Shown here piece by piece: positions 15,335 to 21,651 of a DNA stretch of 21,839 nucleotides (its first letter is position 1; the number at the start of each line of letters is the position of its first letter). The notes below the pieces were generated by a model, which saw only the letters and a program-made list of their open reading frames with translations, ran no database searches and had not been told where the DNA came from. A program made the position numbers and the translations under genes. The DNA comes from a virus, in IMG/VR virus record IMGVR_UViG_3300047323_000350, positions 1 through 21,839 of that record; one strand, written 5' to 3'.

Positions 15335-15969
15335 TGCAGATCACGCTCGCAGAACTGAAGCGACTCGCACCGGGCACGTCGGCAGACCTGCCTGTATGGG
15401 TCGATGCGCTTAACGCGGCGATGGCTGAGTTCGCCATCACGACGGAACAGCGCATCGAAATGTTCATCGCGCAGTGCATGCACGAGTCGGCAAGTCTCTC
15501 GCGCCTGTCGGAGAACCTCAATTACTCCGCGCAGGGACTGGCGAACACATGGGACCGCTACAGCGCGACGGGCAAGCGCGGCGGTGCGCCCAACACGCTC
15601 GCGCTGACGCTTGCGCGCAGACCTGCGGCCATCGCGAACAACGTCTATGCGAACCGGCTCGGCAACGGCAGCGAGTCGAGCGGCGAGGGCTTTCTGTATC
15701 GCGGCCGGTGCCCGTTGCAGATCACTGGAAAAGCGAACTACGTCGCCGCGAAAACCACGCTGAAGATCGACGTTGTGGCGCACCCGGAACTGTTCGAGCA
15801 GCCGGTGCACGGTGCGCGCGGCGCAGCGTGGTTCTGGAAGGCGCACGGCCTCAACGAGATTGCCGATACGGGCAATTTCAAGGCAACAACGGCCGTCATC
15901 AACGGCGGCGATATCGGCGGTGCGGCTCGCATCGGCCTGTGGCAACTGGCTAAGGAAGTCATCGCATGA
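15334..15969 (+). CDS. Endolysin, GH19 chitinase-like lysozyme
   Basis: A 211-residue enzyme of the GH19 fold that cuts the glycan strand of peptidoglycan. The ATG at 15334 overlaps the holin stop; an ATG at 15289 is in frame but lacks support. Candidate catalytic glutamates are E51 in MHESAS and E60 in ENLNYS, the same nine-residue spacing as in the domain at 1585-4008. The later substrate-binding motif reads GRCPLQITGKANY, where most relatives have a GRG start, so one glycine is cysteine here. No signal peptide is present, as expected for holin-released endolysins. Lysis context makes this a firm call. Confidence 0.9.
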   Translation: MQITLAELKRLAPGTSADLPVWVDALNAAMAEFAITTEQRIEMFIAQCMHESASLSRLSENLNYSAQGLANTWDRYSATGKRGGAPNTLALTLARRPAAIANNVYANRLGNGSESSGEGFLYRGRCPLQITGKANYVAAKTTLKIDVVAHPELFEQPVHGARGAAWFWKAHGLNEIADTGNFKATTAVINGGDIGGAARIGLWQLAKEVIA

Positions 15970-16538
15970 GCACGGTTACTGAGGTGCATGTCCAGCGCGA
16001 GACGCTGGAATTTGAGGTCAACATTCCCGGTCACGAGCCGCGTGTTACCACGCCGCTGTTTGCGCATTCGCGCAAGCTGCTCATTGAGCGCGAGGGCGGC
16101 CGGTGTTGGGTATCGGGCGCGACGGCTGAGGAAAGCGGCCATCCGCTCGAAGCGCATCACCACCCTATCGAGCGCTCGATGGCGAACATGATCGACTGGG
16201 AGCGCTTCGCGGCCGACTGCAAGCGTGGCGCGTGGGGTCCGCACGCGCAGGCATTCGACTGGGACAAGTTTTTCGAGGGCGCAGAGGTCACCGTGATCCC
16301 CGCGCCGCACCCGCTTGCCGATGAGGTGCGCGTGCTCACGCCGCGCGACCCGTATCTGTTCGTGGATGACATGACGGCGAATGGCCTGCTGCTCTCGAAG
16401 CCCTTCCATACCGGCAAGGGCTCCGGCATTCACGACATGCCGCACCCGGTTTGGGTCGCGCTCAGGTATGCCCGCGAGGGTTACCAGTTCTCCAGCACAA
16501 CGACTATCCACCACTTCGAAGGCGAAGGGCACGACTGA
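15966..16538 (+). CDS. HNH-like protein of unknown function
   Basis: A 190-residue protein coupled by ATGA to the endolysin. It begins with a basic segment, HSRKLLIEREGGRC, then LEAHHHPIE, a central aromatic/acidic region and finally NGLLLSKPFHTGKGSGIHDM. The H-rich centre, later N and later HxxxxxxH are in the order of an HNH nuclease, but the usual pair of Cys-x-x-Cys motifs is missing (only one Cys near residue 47). It may be a divergent endonuclease or a metal-binding phage protein. It sits between the endolysin and the lipoprotein, an odd place for a nuclease. Confidence 0.55.
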   Translation: MSTVTEVHVQRETLEFEVNIPGHEPRVTTPLFAHSRKLLIEREGGRCWVSGATAEESGHPLEAHHHPIERSMANMIDWERFAADCKRGAWGPHAQAFDWDKFFEGAEVTVIPAPHPLADEVRVLTPRDPYLFVDDMTANGLLLSKPFHTGKGSGIHDMPHPVWVALRYAREGYQFSSTTTIHHFEGEGHD

Positions 16539-16580
16539 GGCCCGGCGCGAACTGTTTTTCAACCACCTGTAGGGCATGCA

Positions 16581-17102
16581 ATGCAAAGAAGACTTCTAAG
16601 AGCCTGTGTCATCGCCGGTGCCGCGCTCATGATGGCTGTCGCTTCCGGCTGTGCGACGTACAACACGAGCGGTCCTGTGACGTCTGTCGCATCCGGCAAC
16701 GGGCAGGCTGTCGCCTCGCAAACGCCGACGGCGCAGACGGCCGCGAAAAAGCTCACCGCGCTCGCGGTGACGGTCGACAAGGACTGCACGGTAGGCCAGC
16801 CGTTCCTCGCGTCGCTACTGACGCTGCAAACGGACCCGGCCGCGATTGACCTCGTGAAAAAGGCCCAGGACAAGGCGGGCGAGGTATGCACCGTGGTCGC
16901 CGCCATCGCGCACCCGGTGAGTGGTGCGACCGTGCCGACACTCGACCTCGCAACCGTGAAAGCGTTCGCCGATTCGCAGGTTCCCGTCCTGCTCGACCTC
17001 GTGAAAAAATCCGGCATGGATGACAAGGCGAAGACTGCGGCGGGCCTCGCGATCACCGGCATGCAGGCTGCCCTGCTCATTGCGGTTGTCAACGCGCAAT
17101 GA
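16581..17102 (+). CDS. Small lipoprotein, possible outer-membrane spanin or exclusion factor
   Basis: A 173-residue protein with a type II signal peptide (RRLLRACVIAGAALMMAVAS) and a lipobox ending GC at residue 24. TAGGG lies 7 bases before the ATG. The mature part is Thr/Ala-rich, then helical, and ends with a hydrophobic stretch (AALLIAVVN). In the lysis cassette a lipoprotein is often the outer-membrane half of a spanin; however, this one is not Pro-rich like many spanins and has no nested inner-membrane partner. Superinfection exclusion is a second option. Confidence 0.65.
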   Translation: MQRRLLRACVIAGAALMMAVASGCATYNTSGPVTSVASGNGQAVASQTPTAQTAAKKLTALAVTVDKDCTVGQPFLASLLTLQTDPAAIDLVKKAQDKAGEVCTVVAAIAHPVSGATVPTLDLATVKAFADSQVPVLLDLVKKSGMDDKAKTAAGLAITGMQAALLIAVVNAQ

Positions 17103-17584
17103 GCAAATTCCTGTCGCCGCTGCGCGTCGAGCCCGCCACCTCAAAAGACGATGACAACTGGCGGCTGCTCGATTGCCTCGTGTATCAGTCTGACGTCGCC
17201 CGGCGCACGATCACCGTGCCCGCTGGCTTCGTGACCAACTTCGCGAGTGTGCCGCGTATTCCCGTCGTGTATGAACTGGCGGGCGACACGTCGAGCGCGG
17301 CGGCGACGGTGCATGACTACCTCTATTCGACGCATATCGTTTCGCGAGACGTCGCGGACGCGGTATTGCGTGAGGCGTCGGCCGCAACGGCGGTGCCGTG
17401 GTGGAGACGTCAGCTTATGTGGGCGGGCGTTCGTGCGTTCGGCTGGTCGCATTGGGGTACGGCCGCAACGGATAAAAGCTCGTCGGCCGACAAGGCGGCG
17501 GTGCAGCCGGTGAAGCTGCCCGACGGCACGGCCGCGTGCGCCGCGTTGATGGCATCGATAACCTACGCCAGCGCTCACCACTAA
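17099..17584 (+). CDS. DUF1353-family phage protein
   Basis: A 161-residue protein coupled to the lipoprotein gene by ATGA. Residues ~39-100 match the DUF1353 pattern: VPAGFVTNFASVPRIP, then AATVHDYLYS and a basic RDVADAVLREA segment, with a conserved His-Asp pair. This family is common near phage lysis and tail genes; its function is unknown. About 60 residues after the domain, from ~105, are low in complexity with a Trp-rich stretch and appear to be a local extension. Confidence 0.8.
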   Translation: MSKFLSPLRVEPATSKDDDNWRLLDCLVYQSDVARRTITVPAGFVTNFASVPRIPVVYELAGDTSSAAATVHDYLYSTHIVSRDVADAVLREASAATAVPWWRRQLMWAGVRAFGWSHWGTAATDKSSSADKAAVQPVKLPDGTAACAALMASITYASAHH

Positions 17585-17590
17585 AGGCAC

Positions 17591-17613
17591 GGCCGCCGCG
17601 CAATGCGGCGGCC
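17591..17613. terminator. Strong hairpin between convergent transcripts
   Basis: The 9-bp perfect stem GGCCGCCGC/GCGGCGGCC has a GCAAT loop and lies in the 33 bases between the rightward phage stop (17584) and the leftward rep stop (17618). TCTCTT follows on the + strand; on the - strand it is followed by GTGCCTTT. It is probably a bidirectional terminator insulating the phage and plasmid modules. Confidence 0.75.
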
Positions 17614-17617
17614 TCTC

Positions 17618-18865
17618 TTATGTCTCCCGGCTCGCGAGGACTTCAGCGGCTCGCTTGCCGCGAAAACCTGTCCAGTTGGCCTTTTCCTTGATGTTGGCGA
17701 ACTCGTGTTTCTCGCCGATGCGCGTTTGAGCGTGCGTCTGCTCGATGAACGCGACGGTAATCGCCTCTTTCTCATCGTCTGTCAGCTTGCCCCATGCTCC
17801 GCGCGTCGTGGCGACCTGCCTGTCTGCCTTGACCTCATCGGGCGACGGCAGCGCTGGCGCTTTGACGGCTCTCCTTGTCTTGCGCTCAGGCAGATCCAGC
17901 GGCGAATCGCTCTCGAACACGCTCATGAAGTAGCCCGCAGGCGAGCCGGTGATTTTCCCCGCCGCCTCGCGCTCCAGCGTGACCTTGATCGCGAGCGCGG
18001 CGCGCGGCAGGTTCTTCGAAAGAATGCTCTTTATGCTGGACTCACCGAAGCCGATAGCGGTCAACTGCTCGCGCAGCATGGCCTCTTTCGGGTCCGCCTC
18101 GAACGGCAGTTCCGCCTGGGCCTTTTCCGTCACGCCGAATTGCAGTTCGGTTACCGTGCGGCCGACCTTTTTAAACCGCAGTTCGACGTCGATATCCGAA
18201 ACGGCGTTGACTTCCTTGATGGCCTTCTGCAAGACGAAGTTGGAAAAATGCCGGTACTGCTCGTACATTTTTCCCGTCGCGCCTAGCAGTTCGCGCCACG
18301 TATCGACGGGCGCATACCGGGTTTGTCCGATGGTCCGATAGCGCAGGCAGTTCTCATACAGCGCGAGCGCATAACCGCTCTTGAAGCGTCGTTGCATCTT
18401 AATGTCGATGGCGGCGAACACTTCCGGGCGCGCAAGGCGGTCGGCGAGCCATTCGATATACGCGTATGTCACCCGCCCATTGCTCACGCCGATAGACGAC
18501 ACGAGCGGCGTTTTTTTCCAATCCTCTTTGCCGTCCGCGAACATGTTCAGCGTGACGATGTTGTGCATGATGTTTTCGGCGGCCTGCGCGAGTTTCTTGT
18601 GATCGTTGCTCGCCTCCCATCCGATTGCCTCGCACAGAAACTTCACCGACATGGTGTGCTCACGCTTCGTGAGCAGGTCATCGTATGCGTGCAATAAAAG
18701 CACATTCACGATTTTGCGCTCAACGAGAGACAGACTGCCGCTGACGTGGATTGTCGCGACGTGCTTGCGCAACTCGCGTTCGTCCAGCTTGGCGAGTTCT
18801 GCCGACCGGGCCTCTGCCGGTAACACCTCAATGCCGACCTTGTCGGCCGCTTTCACTCTCCCCAT
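17618..18865 (-). CDS. Plasmid replication initiator, Rep_3 (RepB) family
   Basis: A 415-residue protein. The start is taken as the ATG whose complement lies at 18863-18865, since GGGGAGAGGT precedes it; a TTG at 18883 would add six residues. Residues ~35-230 form the paired winged-helix domains of Rep_3 initiators: SLSLVERKIVNVLLLHAYDD, then YALALYENCLRYRTIGQTR and the DTWRELLGATGKMYEQYRHF segment. The ~170-residue C-terminal extension is basic and Pro-rich. The protein binds the iterons directly upstream and opens the origin. Iterons lie upstream of the gene, and an inverted half-site spans its promoter, so autoregulation by Rep dimers is likely. This is the decisive sign of a plasmid state. 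Confidence 0.9.
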   Translation of the reverse strand: MGRVKAADKVGIEVLPAEARSAELAKLDERELRKHVATIHVSGSLSLVERKIVNVLLLHAYDDLLTKREHTMSVKFLCEAIGWEASNDHKKLAQAAENIMHNIVTLNMFADGKEDWKKTPLVSSIGVSNGRVTYAYIEWLADRLARPEVFAAIDIKMQRRFKSGYALALYENCLRYRTIGQTRYAPVDTWRELLGATGKMYEQYRHFSNFVLQKAIKEVNAVSDIDVELRFKKVGRTVTELQFGVTEKAQAELPFEADPKEAMLREQLTAIGFGESSIKSILSKNLPRAALAIKVTLEREAAGKITGSPAGYFMSVFESDSPLDLPERKTRRAVKAPALPSPDEVKADRQVATTRGAWGKLTDDEKEAITVAFIEQTHAQTRIGEKHEFANIKEKANWTGFRGKRAAEVLASRET

Positions 18866-18891
18866 GACCTCTCCCCGATGCAATGGGGCGA

Positions 18892-18920
18892 AGTGTAGTA
18901 GGTTAACAGCATACCGGCAA
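18892..18920 (-). promoter_or_regulatory. Candidate rep promoter (- strand)
   Basis: On the - strand, TTGCCG and TACACT are separated by exactly 17 bases, with the start about 20-25 bases before the rep ATG. The par operon promoter candidate has the same -10 and spacing. The -10 hexamer differs from consensus at two bases, so this is a moderate sigma-70 match. Confidence 0.5.
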
Positions 18921-18939
18921 GGTGATATGTATGCCTTAT
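18906..18939. promoter_or_regulatory. Candidate Rep operator: inverted iteron half-sites at the rep promoter
   Basis: The - strand TATGCTGT (18906-18913) and + strand TATGCCTTAT (18930-18939) are iteron tails facing each other, flanking the -35 region. Iteron plasmids commonly use such inverted half-sites for Rep-dimer repression of rep. Here the role is inferred from position and sequence. Confidence 0.45.
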
Positions 18940-18943
18940 GCTA

Positions 18944-19085
18944 TCCCGCAAACTATGCTCTATGCGATTCATCCCGCAAACTATGCTCTATTGGGGGGCC
19001 TCATCCCGCAAACTATGCTCTATGGCCTCGCGCCGCGCCGGGCATCCCGAAAACTATGCTCTTTGTCCCGCAGACTATGCTCAAT
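18944..19085 (+). repeat. Origin iterons, cluster 1 (five direct repeats)
   Basis: Five 20-bp direct repeats with consensus TCCCGCAAACTATGCTCTAT start at 18944, 18972, 19004, 19045 and 19066. The fourth has TCCCGA for TCCCGC, and the fifth has CAGAC for CAAAC and ends TCAAT. They are Rep-binding sites of the plasmid origin. Start-to-start spacing is 28, 32, 41 and 21 bases. Confidence 0.9.
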
Positions 19086-19170
19086 ATTGGCTTACCTATA
19101 CCCAATAGACGCATAAATATCGTTATAAATCATCATGTTACGGCGGTTTACGAGCCTGTTTTCATTGCCA
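19086..19170. other. AT-rich spacer, possible origin unwinding element
   Basis: An 85-base stretch, much richer in A+T than the surrounding genes (for example CATAAATATCGTTATAAAT), lies between the two iteron clusters. AT-rich DNA flanking iterons is where strands usually open. I see no clear DnaA box with the TTATNCACA consensus. Confidence 0.55.
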
Positions 19171-19264
19171 TCCCGCAGACTATGCCTTATCCCGCAGACT
19201 ATGCTCTATCCCTCGCGAACCGTCCCGCAGACTATGCTATGACGTCCCGCAAACTATGCTGAAT
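19171..19264 (+). repeat. Origin iterons, cluster 2 (four direct repeats)
   Basis: Four repeats of the same 20-bp element start at 19171, 19190, 19223 and 19245. Three have CAGAC, and the last has CAAAC and ends TGAAT. The first is altered to TATGCCTTAT, the same as the half-site near the rep promoter, and shares its last T with the second. A decayed copy (TGCCCGCAAAC) follows near 19266. Confidence 0.88.
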
Positions 19265-19332
19265 CTGCCCGCAAACCCGCGCCGGATAAGGCTTTAATGA
19301 GCCTAAAGGTTTTAAAGATGTTGTTTACTTAA

Positions 19333-19357
19333 AAACAACAACAACCCCTGTTGTTGT
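19333..19357 (-). terminator. Possible second terminator or hairpin (- strand)
   Basis: ACAACAAC/GTTGTTGT (19338-19357) is an 8-bp stem with a CCCT loop. Read on the - strand it is followed by TGTTTTT, so it may back up the terminator at 19392-19427 and keep par transcripts out of the origin. Confidence 0.55.
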
Positions 19358-19391
19358 CTCTTTCAGAGACTTCCCCCAACCCAAACCCCAA

Positions 19392-19427
19392 AAAGCAAAA
19401 AGCCCGACCTCTGGCGAGTGTCGGGCT
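19392..19427 (-). terminator. Rho-independent terminator of the par operon (- strand)
   Basis: AGCCCGAC (19401-19408) and GTCGGGCT (19420-19427) form an 8-bp stem. On the - strand it is followed by TTTTGCTTTT. It lies 20 bases after the last par-operon stop. Confidence 0.85.
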
Positions 19428-19447
19428 CGGCGATAGACATATCTATC

Positions 19448-19852
19448 TTAGTCGCGGTCGGGCGTGTCGTATTGGGCGATCAGGCGATCAACGATTTCCT
19501 CAATGCCCTGCATGGCGATTTTCTGCATCGAGGTGTTCGGCATGTGCTCCGCGAGCCATTTCAGCTTTGCGTGCAGTTCCTCTGCCGGGCGCAGATTGAA
19601 CGGCTTCGTGACCTTGGGATGAGCGTCCTCCCACGGCCTGCGAGGCTTCGCGCGCAGATCGAGCCTGCCCTGCCCTGCCGTCGCCTCAGGTGTGGCGCGA
19701 TGCATGCGTTGTGCAGCCGCAACCGGCGCGACCTCAAATGGCAGCACGCGCTCAGGCAGCGGCGCGTGATCGGCGGGCATCGGCTCGCCGTCGGGAACAG
19801 GGACCAAGTCCTCAGGCCGGAACTGAAAGCCGGGTTTGAGCGCGTTTCTCAT
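19448..19852 (-). CDS. Second small DNA-binding partition-type protein (paralogue of the upstream one)
   Basis: A 134-residue protein overlapping the upstream gene by four bases (ATGA). The N-terminal ~70 residues are Pro/Ala-rich and probably flexible. The C-terminal ~60 residues begin RPWEDAHPKVTKPFN and have EELHAKLKWLAEHMPN and S-Q-K spacing equal to those of the gene upstream (PW-AHP-V-F-EE-H-KL-WL-E-M-S-QK). This is a small ribbon-helix-helix-like fold: a beta strand (VTKPFNL) and two helices. Such proteins pair with short ParA ATPases to bind centromere DNA and repress the operon. Its different N-terminus suggests that the copies have separate jobs. Confidence 0.68.
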   Translation of the reverse strand: MRNALKPGFQFRPEDLVPVPDGEPMPADHAPLPERVLPFEVAPVAAAQRMHRATPEATAGQGRLDLRAKPRRPWEDAHPKVTKPFNLRPAEELHAKLKWLAEHMPNTSMQKIAMQGIEEIVDRLIAQYDTPDRD

Positions 19853-20313
19853 GATTTCAGAATCTCCTTGATGCGCTTGTCGAGCAGCGCATCGACGGCC
19901 TCATGCACGAGTTTCTGGATTGACTGGCGGCCGGTCATATTCTCAGTGAGCCAGGTCAGTTTCATGTGCTGTTCTTCACTGAACTGGGTCGAAAAGTTGA
20001 CCTTGACGCGCGGGTGAGCGTTCGCCCACGGCAAACCGGCGTCCCTGCCCTTTTTGCCCTTGCTGGCGGGTTTCTGCGCGGCGGCCGGTGCCTCGGCATC
20101 CGCGACAGCCTCGGCGGGCTCGCTGGCGGCCTCTACAGCGGGCTGCGCGTCGCTCGCCGGTGCCTCGCCCTCAACGTCGGGCGCGGGCGGCTCTGCGGGC
20201 GCGTCGTGCGCTTCCGGGTTCCCCTTGTCCAGAAACGCGGCCATGCGTGCCTGTTCGGCTGCAAGGCGCGCGGCGGCCTGCCGCTCCTGCTTTGTCTGTT
20301 GTTGTTCAGCCAC
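19849..20313 (-). CDS. Small DNA-binding partition-type protein (ParG/ParB-like)
   Basis: A 154-residue protein starting with GTG, overlapping the ParA stop by eight bases. The first ~30 residues are Gln/Lys/Ala-rich helix, followed by ~60 residues of Ala/Pro/Glu-rich linker. Residues ~95-150 are the likely ribbon-helix-helix domain, with the strand RVKVNFSTQF and helices EEQHMKLTWLTENM and IQKLVHEAVDALLD. ParA-Ib systems usually encode one such centromere-binding partner; here there are two in tandem. A flexible N-terminal tail is also typical of ParG-type proteins, where it stimulates the ATPase. Confidence 0.7.
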   Translation of the reverse strand: MAEQQQTKQERQAAARLAAEQARMAAFLDKGNPEAHDAPAEPPAPDVEGEAPASDAQPAVEAASEPAEAVADAEAPAAAQKPASKGKKGRDAGLPWANAHPRVKVNFSTQFSEEQHMKLTWLTENMTGRQSIQKLVHEAVDALLDKRIKEILKS

Positions 20314-21013
20314 GGTAAATCTCCACTAGCAGTTGTTCCATTTCCGCGAGGGCGGCCTTGACGCCCTTGTCTCGTGGCCGTTGCTCAATGATGGCCTCGC
20401 CCGTTTTCGCCCATCCGGCATACTGCGCGCGGTAGTTGACGACGGTTTCGAGCGTACGGAACTCAATGAATTTCGCCGAATCCTTGTAAAACACCTCGAC
20501 GTCGCTCGATTTCGCGTTCGTGCTGGCCTGCGTGGGAAAAAGCATCGCGTCGAGCGTAGGATTCATCGTGCGCGCCTCGCCGACCAGTAGGTTGATCGCA
20601 TCGAGCCGGGCAATATCAGCCGGATTTGGCCTGCAAGGCGTCACCACGCGCGAGGCAACGAGCAGTGCGGCGCGGATTTCGGTCGCGCCGTGGCCCTCGC
20701 CGCCGACGTCGACAATGATTTCGTCATAGTCGGCCGCCTTTGCCTTCAGTTGCATGTGCAGGTCGCGCCCGCGCAAGGTGATGACCTCGATAAACGGCAG
20801 GTCGGTGCGCACCTTGGGATCATCCGGGCCTCGCGCAAGCGTCTCGTCGGCGCGGTCGTTGCGCGCCATGCTGAACGTGCGAAGCGACTGGCCGGTGTCG
20901 GCGTCCACCATCAATACGCGCTTGCCCGCGTAGGACAGCATGACGCCCAGGTTGACGGCGGTTGTTGTCTTCGCAACACCGCCCTTTGTGTGTGCAACGA
21001 CCGTAATCGACAT
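20306..21013 (-). CDS. parA: ParA-family partition ATPase (short, type Ib-like)
   Basis: A 235-residue protein. The start is the ATG at 21011-21013; AAAGGG lies upstream, and translation upstream of it does not look like the family. It has the deviant Walker A motif KGGVAKTTT (residues ~10-18), a Walker A'-type MVDADTGQS region, and the Walker B-like IIVDVGGEG. No N-terminal helix-turn-helix is present, so it belongs with the short ParA proteins. It segregates the plasmid copies by ATP-driven movement over the nucleoid, working with the two DNA-binding proteins encoded downstream. It is the first gene of the operon. Confidence 0.9.
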   Translation of the reverse strand: MSITVVAHTKGGVAKTTTAVNLGVMLSYAGKRVLMVDADTGQSLRTFSMARNDRADETLARGPDDPKVRTDLPFIEVITLRGRDLHMQLKAKAADYDEIIVDVGGEGHGATEIRAALLVASRVVTPCRPNPADIARLDAINLLVGEARTMNPTLDAMLFPTQASTNAKSSDVEVFYKDSAKFIEFRTLETVVNYRAQYAGWAKTGEAIIEQRPRDKGVKAALAEMEQLLVEIYRG

Positions 21014-21045
21014 GAGGTGACCCTTTTCGGCTTGATATGTCGCGC

Positions 21046-21074
21046 AGTGTATTGATTTATCTATATCACTACAA
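21046..21074 (-). promoter_or_regulatory. Candidate par operon promoter (- strand)
   Basis: On the - strand, TTGTAG and TACACT are separated by 17 bases. The predicted start is about 25-30 bases before the parA ATG. Hexamer sequence and spacing match the rep promoter candidate. A palindrome copy lies about 75 bases upstream. Confidence 0.5.
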
Positions 21075-21136
21075 GCCGGATAGCCCCGTTCCATATGGTT
21101 TGTGGGGCGAAGGGAACACGCCACATACGGTCGATG

Positions 21137-21175
21137 CAAGTGTGACTGATACCAACTGGTATCACGCCCGCGCGA
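21137..21175. repeat. Palindrome-containing repeat, copy 1
   Basis: This 39-base direct repeat (33 of 39 identical to copy 2 at 21509-21547) has at its centre GATACCA-AC-TGGTATC, a perfect 7-bp-arm palindrome (21148-21163). It lies upstream of the par promoter, in a place suited to an operator or centromere. Confidence 0.7.
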
Positions 21176-21508
21176 TAAGGGGTTTCGGACGTTTTTCTCA
21201 TTTCCTCTGTCACACTCAGAGCGACACGACACAAAATCACGGCCTAACGGAAACGGATTTCCTCTTTTCCATTCAATTTGGGTGCTGCCTGCTCTTTTCT
21301 TGTTGCTTTCGGCCCGGTTAGATCAAGAAAAGACACACAAAGAGCGAATAAAACCTATCTTATGTGTTTCGACATGACTTATTTGGGTGAGAAGTGACCC
21401 TATGTGGTTATGACGGACAAAACTACACAGGAAACGAGTCGAACAAACCATAACAAGAAACAAAAGGCACGATTTCAACACCCCAAACAAGGACAAATAG
21501 AAAATGGT
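21176..21508. other. Non-coding AT-richer region upstream of the par operon
   Basis: No convincing gene is seen on either strand. The base make-up is AT-richer than the genes, and the repeated word ATTTCCTCT occurs at 21200 and 21257. A short frame from 21410 to 21592 lacks the codon bias of its neighbours and runs through a palindrome, so I do not call it. The region may be part of the partition site. Confidence 0.5.
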
Positions 21509-21547
21509 CCAGTGTGTCTAATACCAACTGGTATCAGTGCCGCGCGA
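21509..21547. repeat. Palindrome-containing repeat, copy 2
   Basis: The second copy of the 39-base direct repeat, 372 bases from copy 1. Its core ATACCA-AC-TGGTAT lies at 21521-21534, preceded by GTGTGTCTA and followed by CAGTGCCGCGCGA. The match beyond the palindrome shows that the flanks are conserved too. Confidence 0.7.
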
Positions 21548-21575
21548 ATGTATGAAAGGGTGGTGTCGAGAAACG

Positions 21576-21621
21576 GCATAACGTGTGTTTAATACCAGTT
21601 GGTATGGGTTACACGTTATGC
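21576..21621. repeat. Concentric 46-bp palindrome, copy 3
   Basis: ATACCA-GT-TGGTAT (21592-21605) is centred inside an outer perfect 11-bp inverted repeat, GCATAACGTGT (21576-21586) and ACACGTTATGC (21611-21621), with the same midpoint. The 5 bases between arms and core do not match. The GTGTG that precedes the core is shared with copies 1 and 2. Confidence 0.75.
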
Positions 21622-21651
21622 GTACAGGTGAGGCAATACGGGAAGGAGGCG

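Noticed and set aside
17603-18697. Frames on the + strand across the rep gene
   Set aside because: Antisense shadows of the Rep_3 gene; the - strand protein has family motifs and a ribosome site.
18606-19262. A 218-residue + frame through the iterons
   Set aside because: Its sequence is a translation of the repeats (recurring NYAL/DYAL), not a protein domain.
18944-19264. Repeats considered as a CRISPR array
   Set aside because: Spacing between repeats is short and irregular, spacers are not unique 30-40 base units, and there are no cas genes. Iterons next to a Rep gene explain them.
21037-21321. A 94-residue + frame antisense to the par promoter region
   Set aside because: It has an irregular composition, no ribosome site, and overlaps the par promoter and palindrome copy 1.
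21410-21592. A 60-residue + frame upstream of the large palindrome
   Set aside because: It has no codon bias like the neighbours, a weak start, and runs through palindrome copy 2; no family is seen. It is left uncalled, but a small regulator cannot be ruled out.
21576-21621. Palindrome as a protelomerase target of a linear plasmid prophage
   Set aside because: The core palindrome exists in three copies, whereas a telomere-resolution site is normally single, and no protelomerase is in the window. Kept only as a minor alternative.
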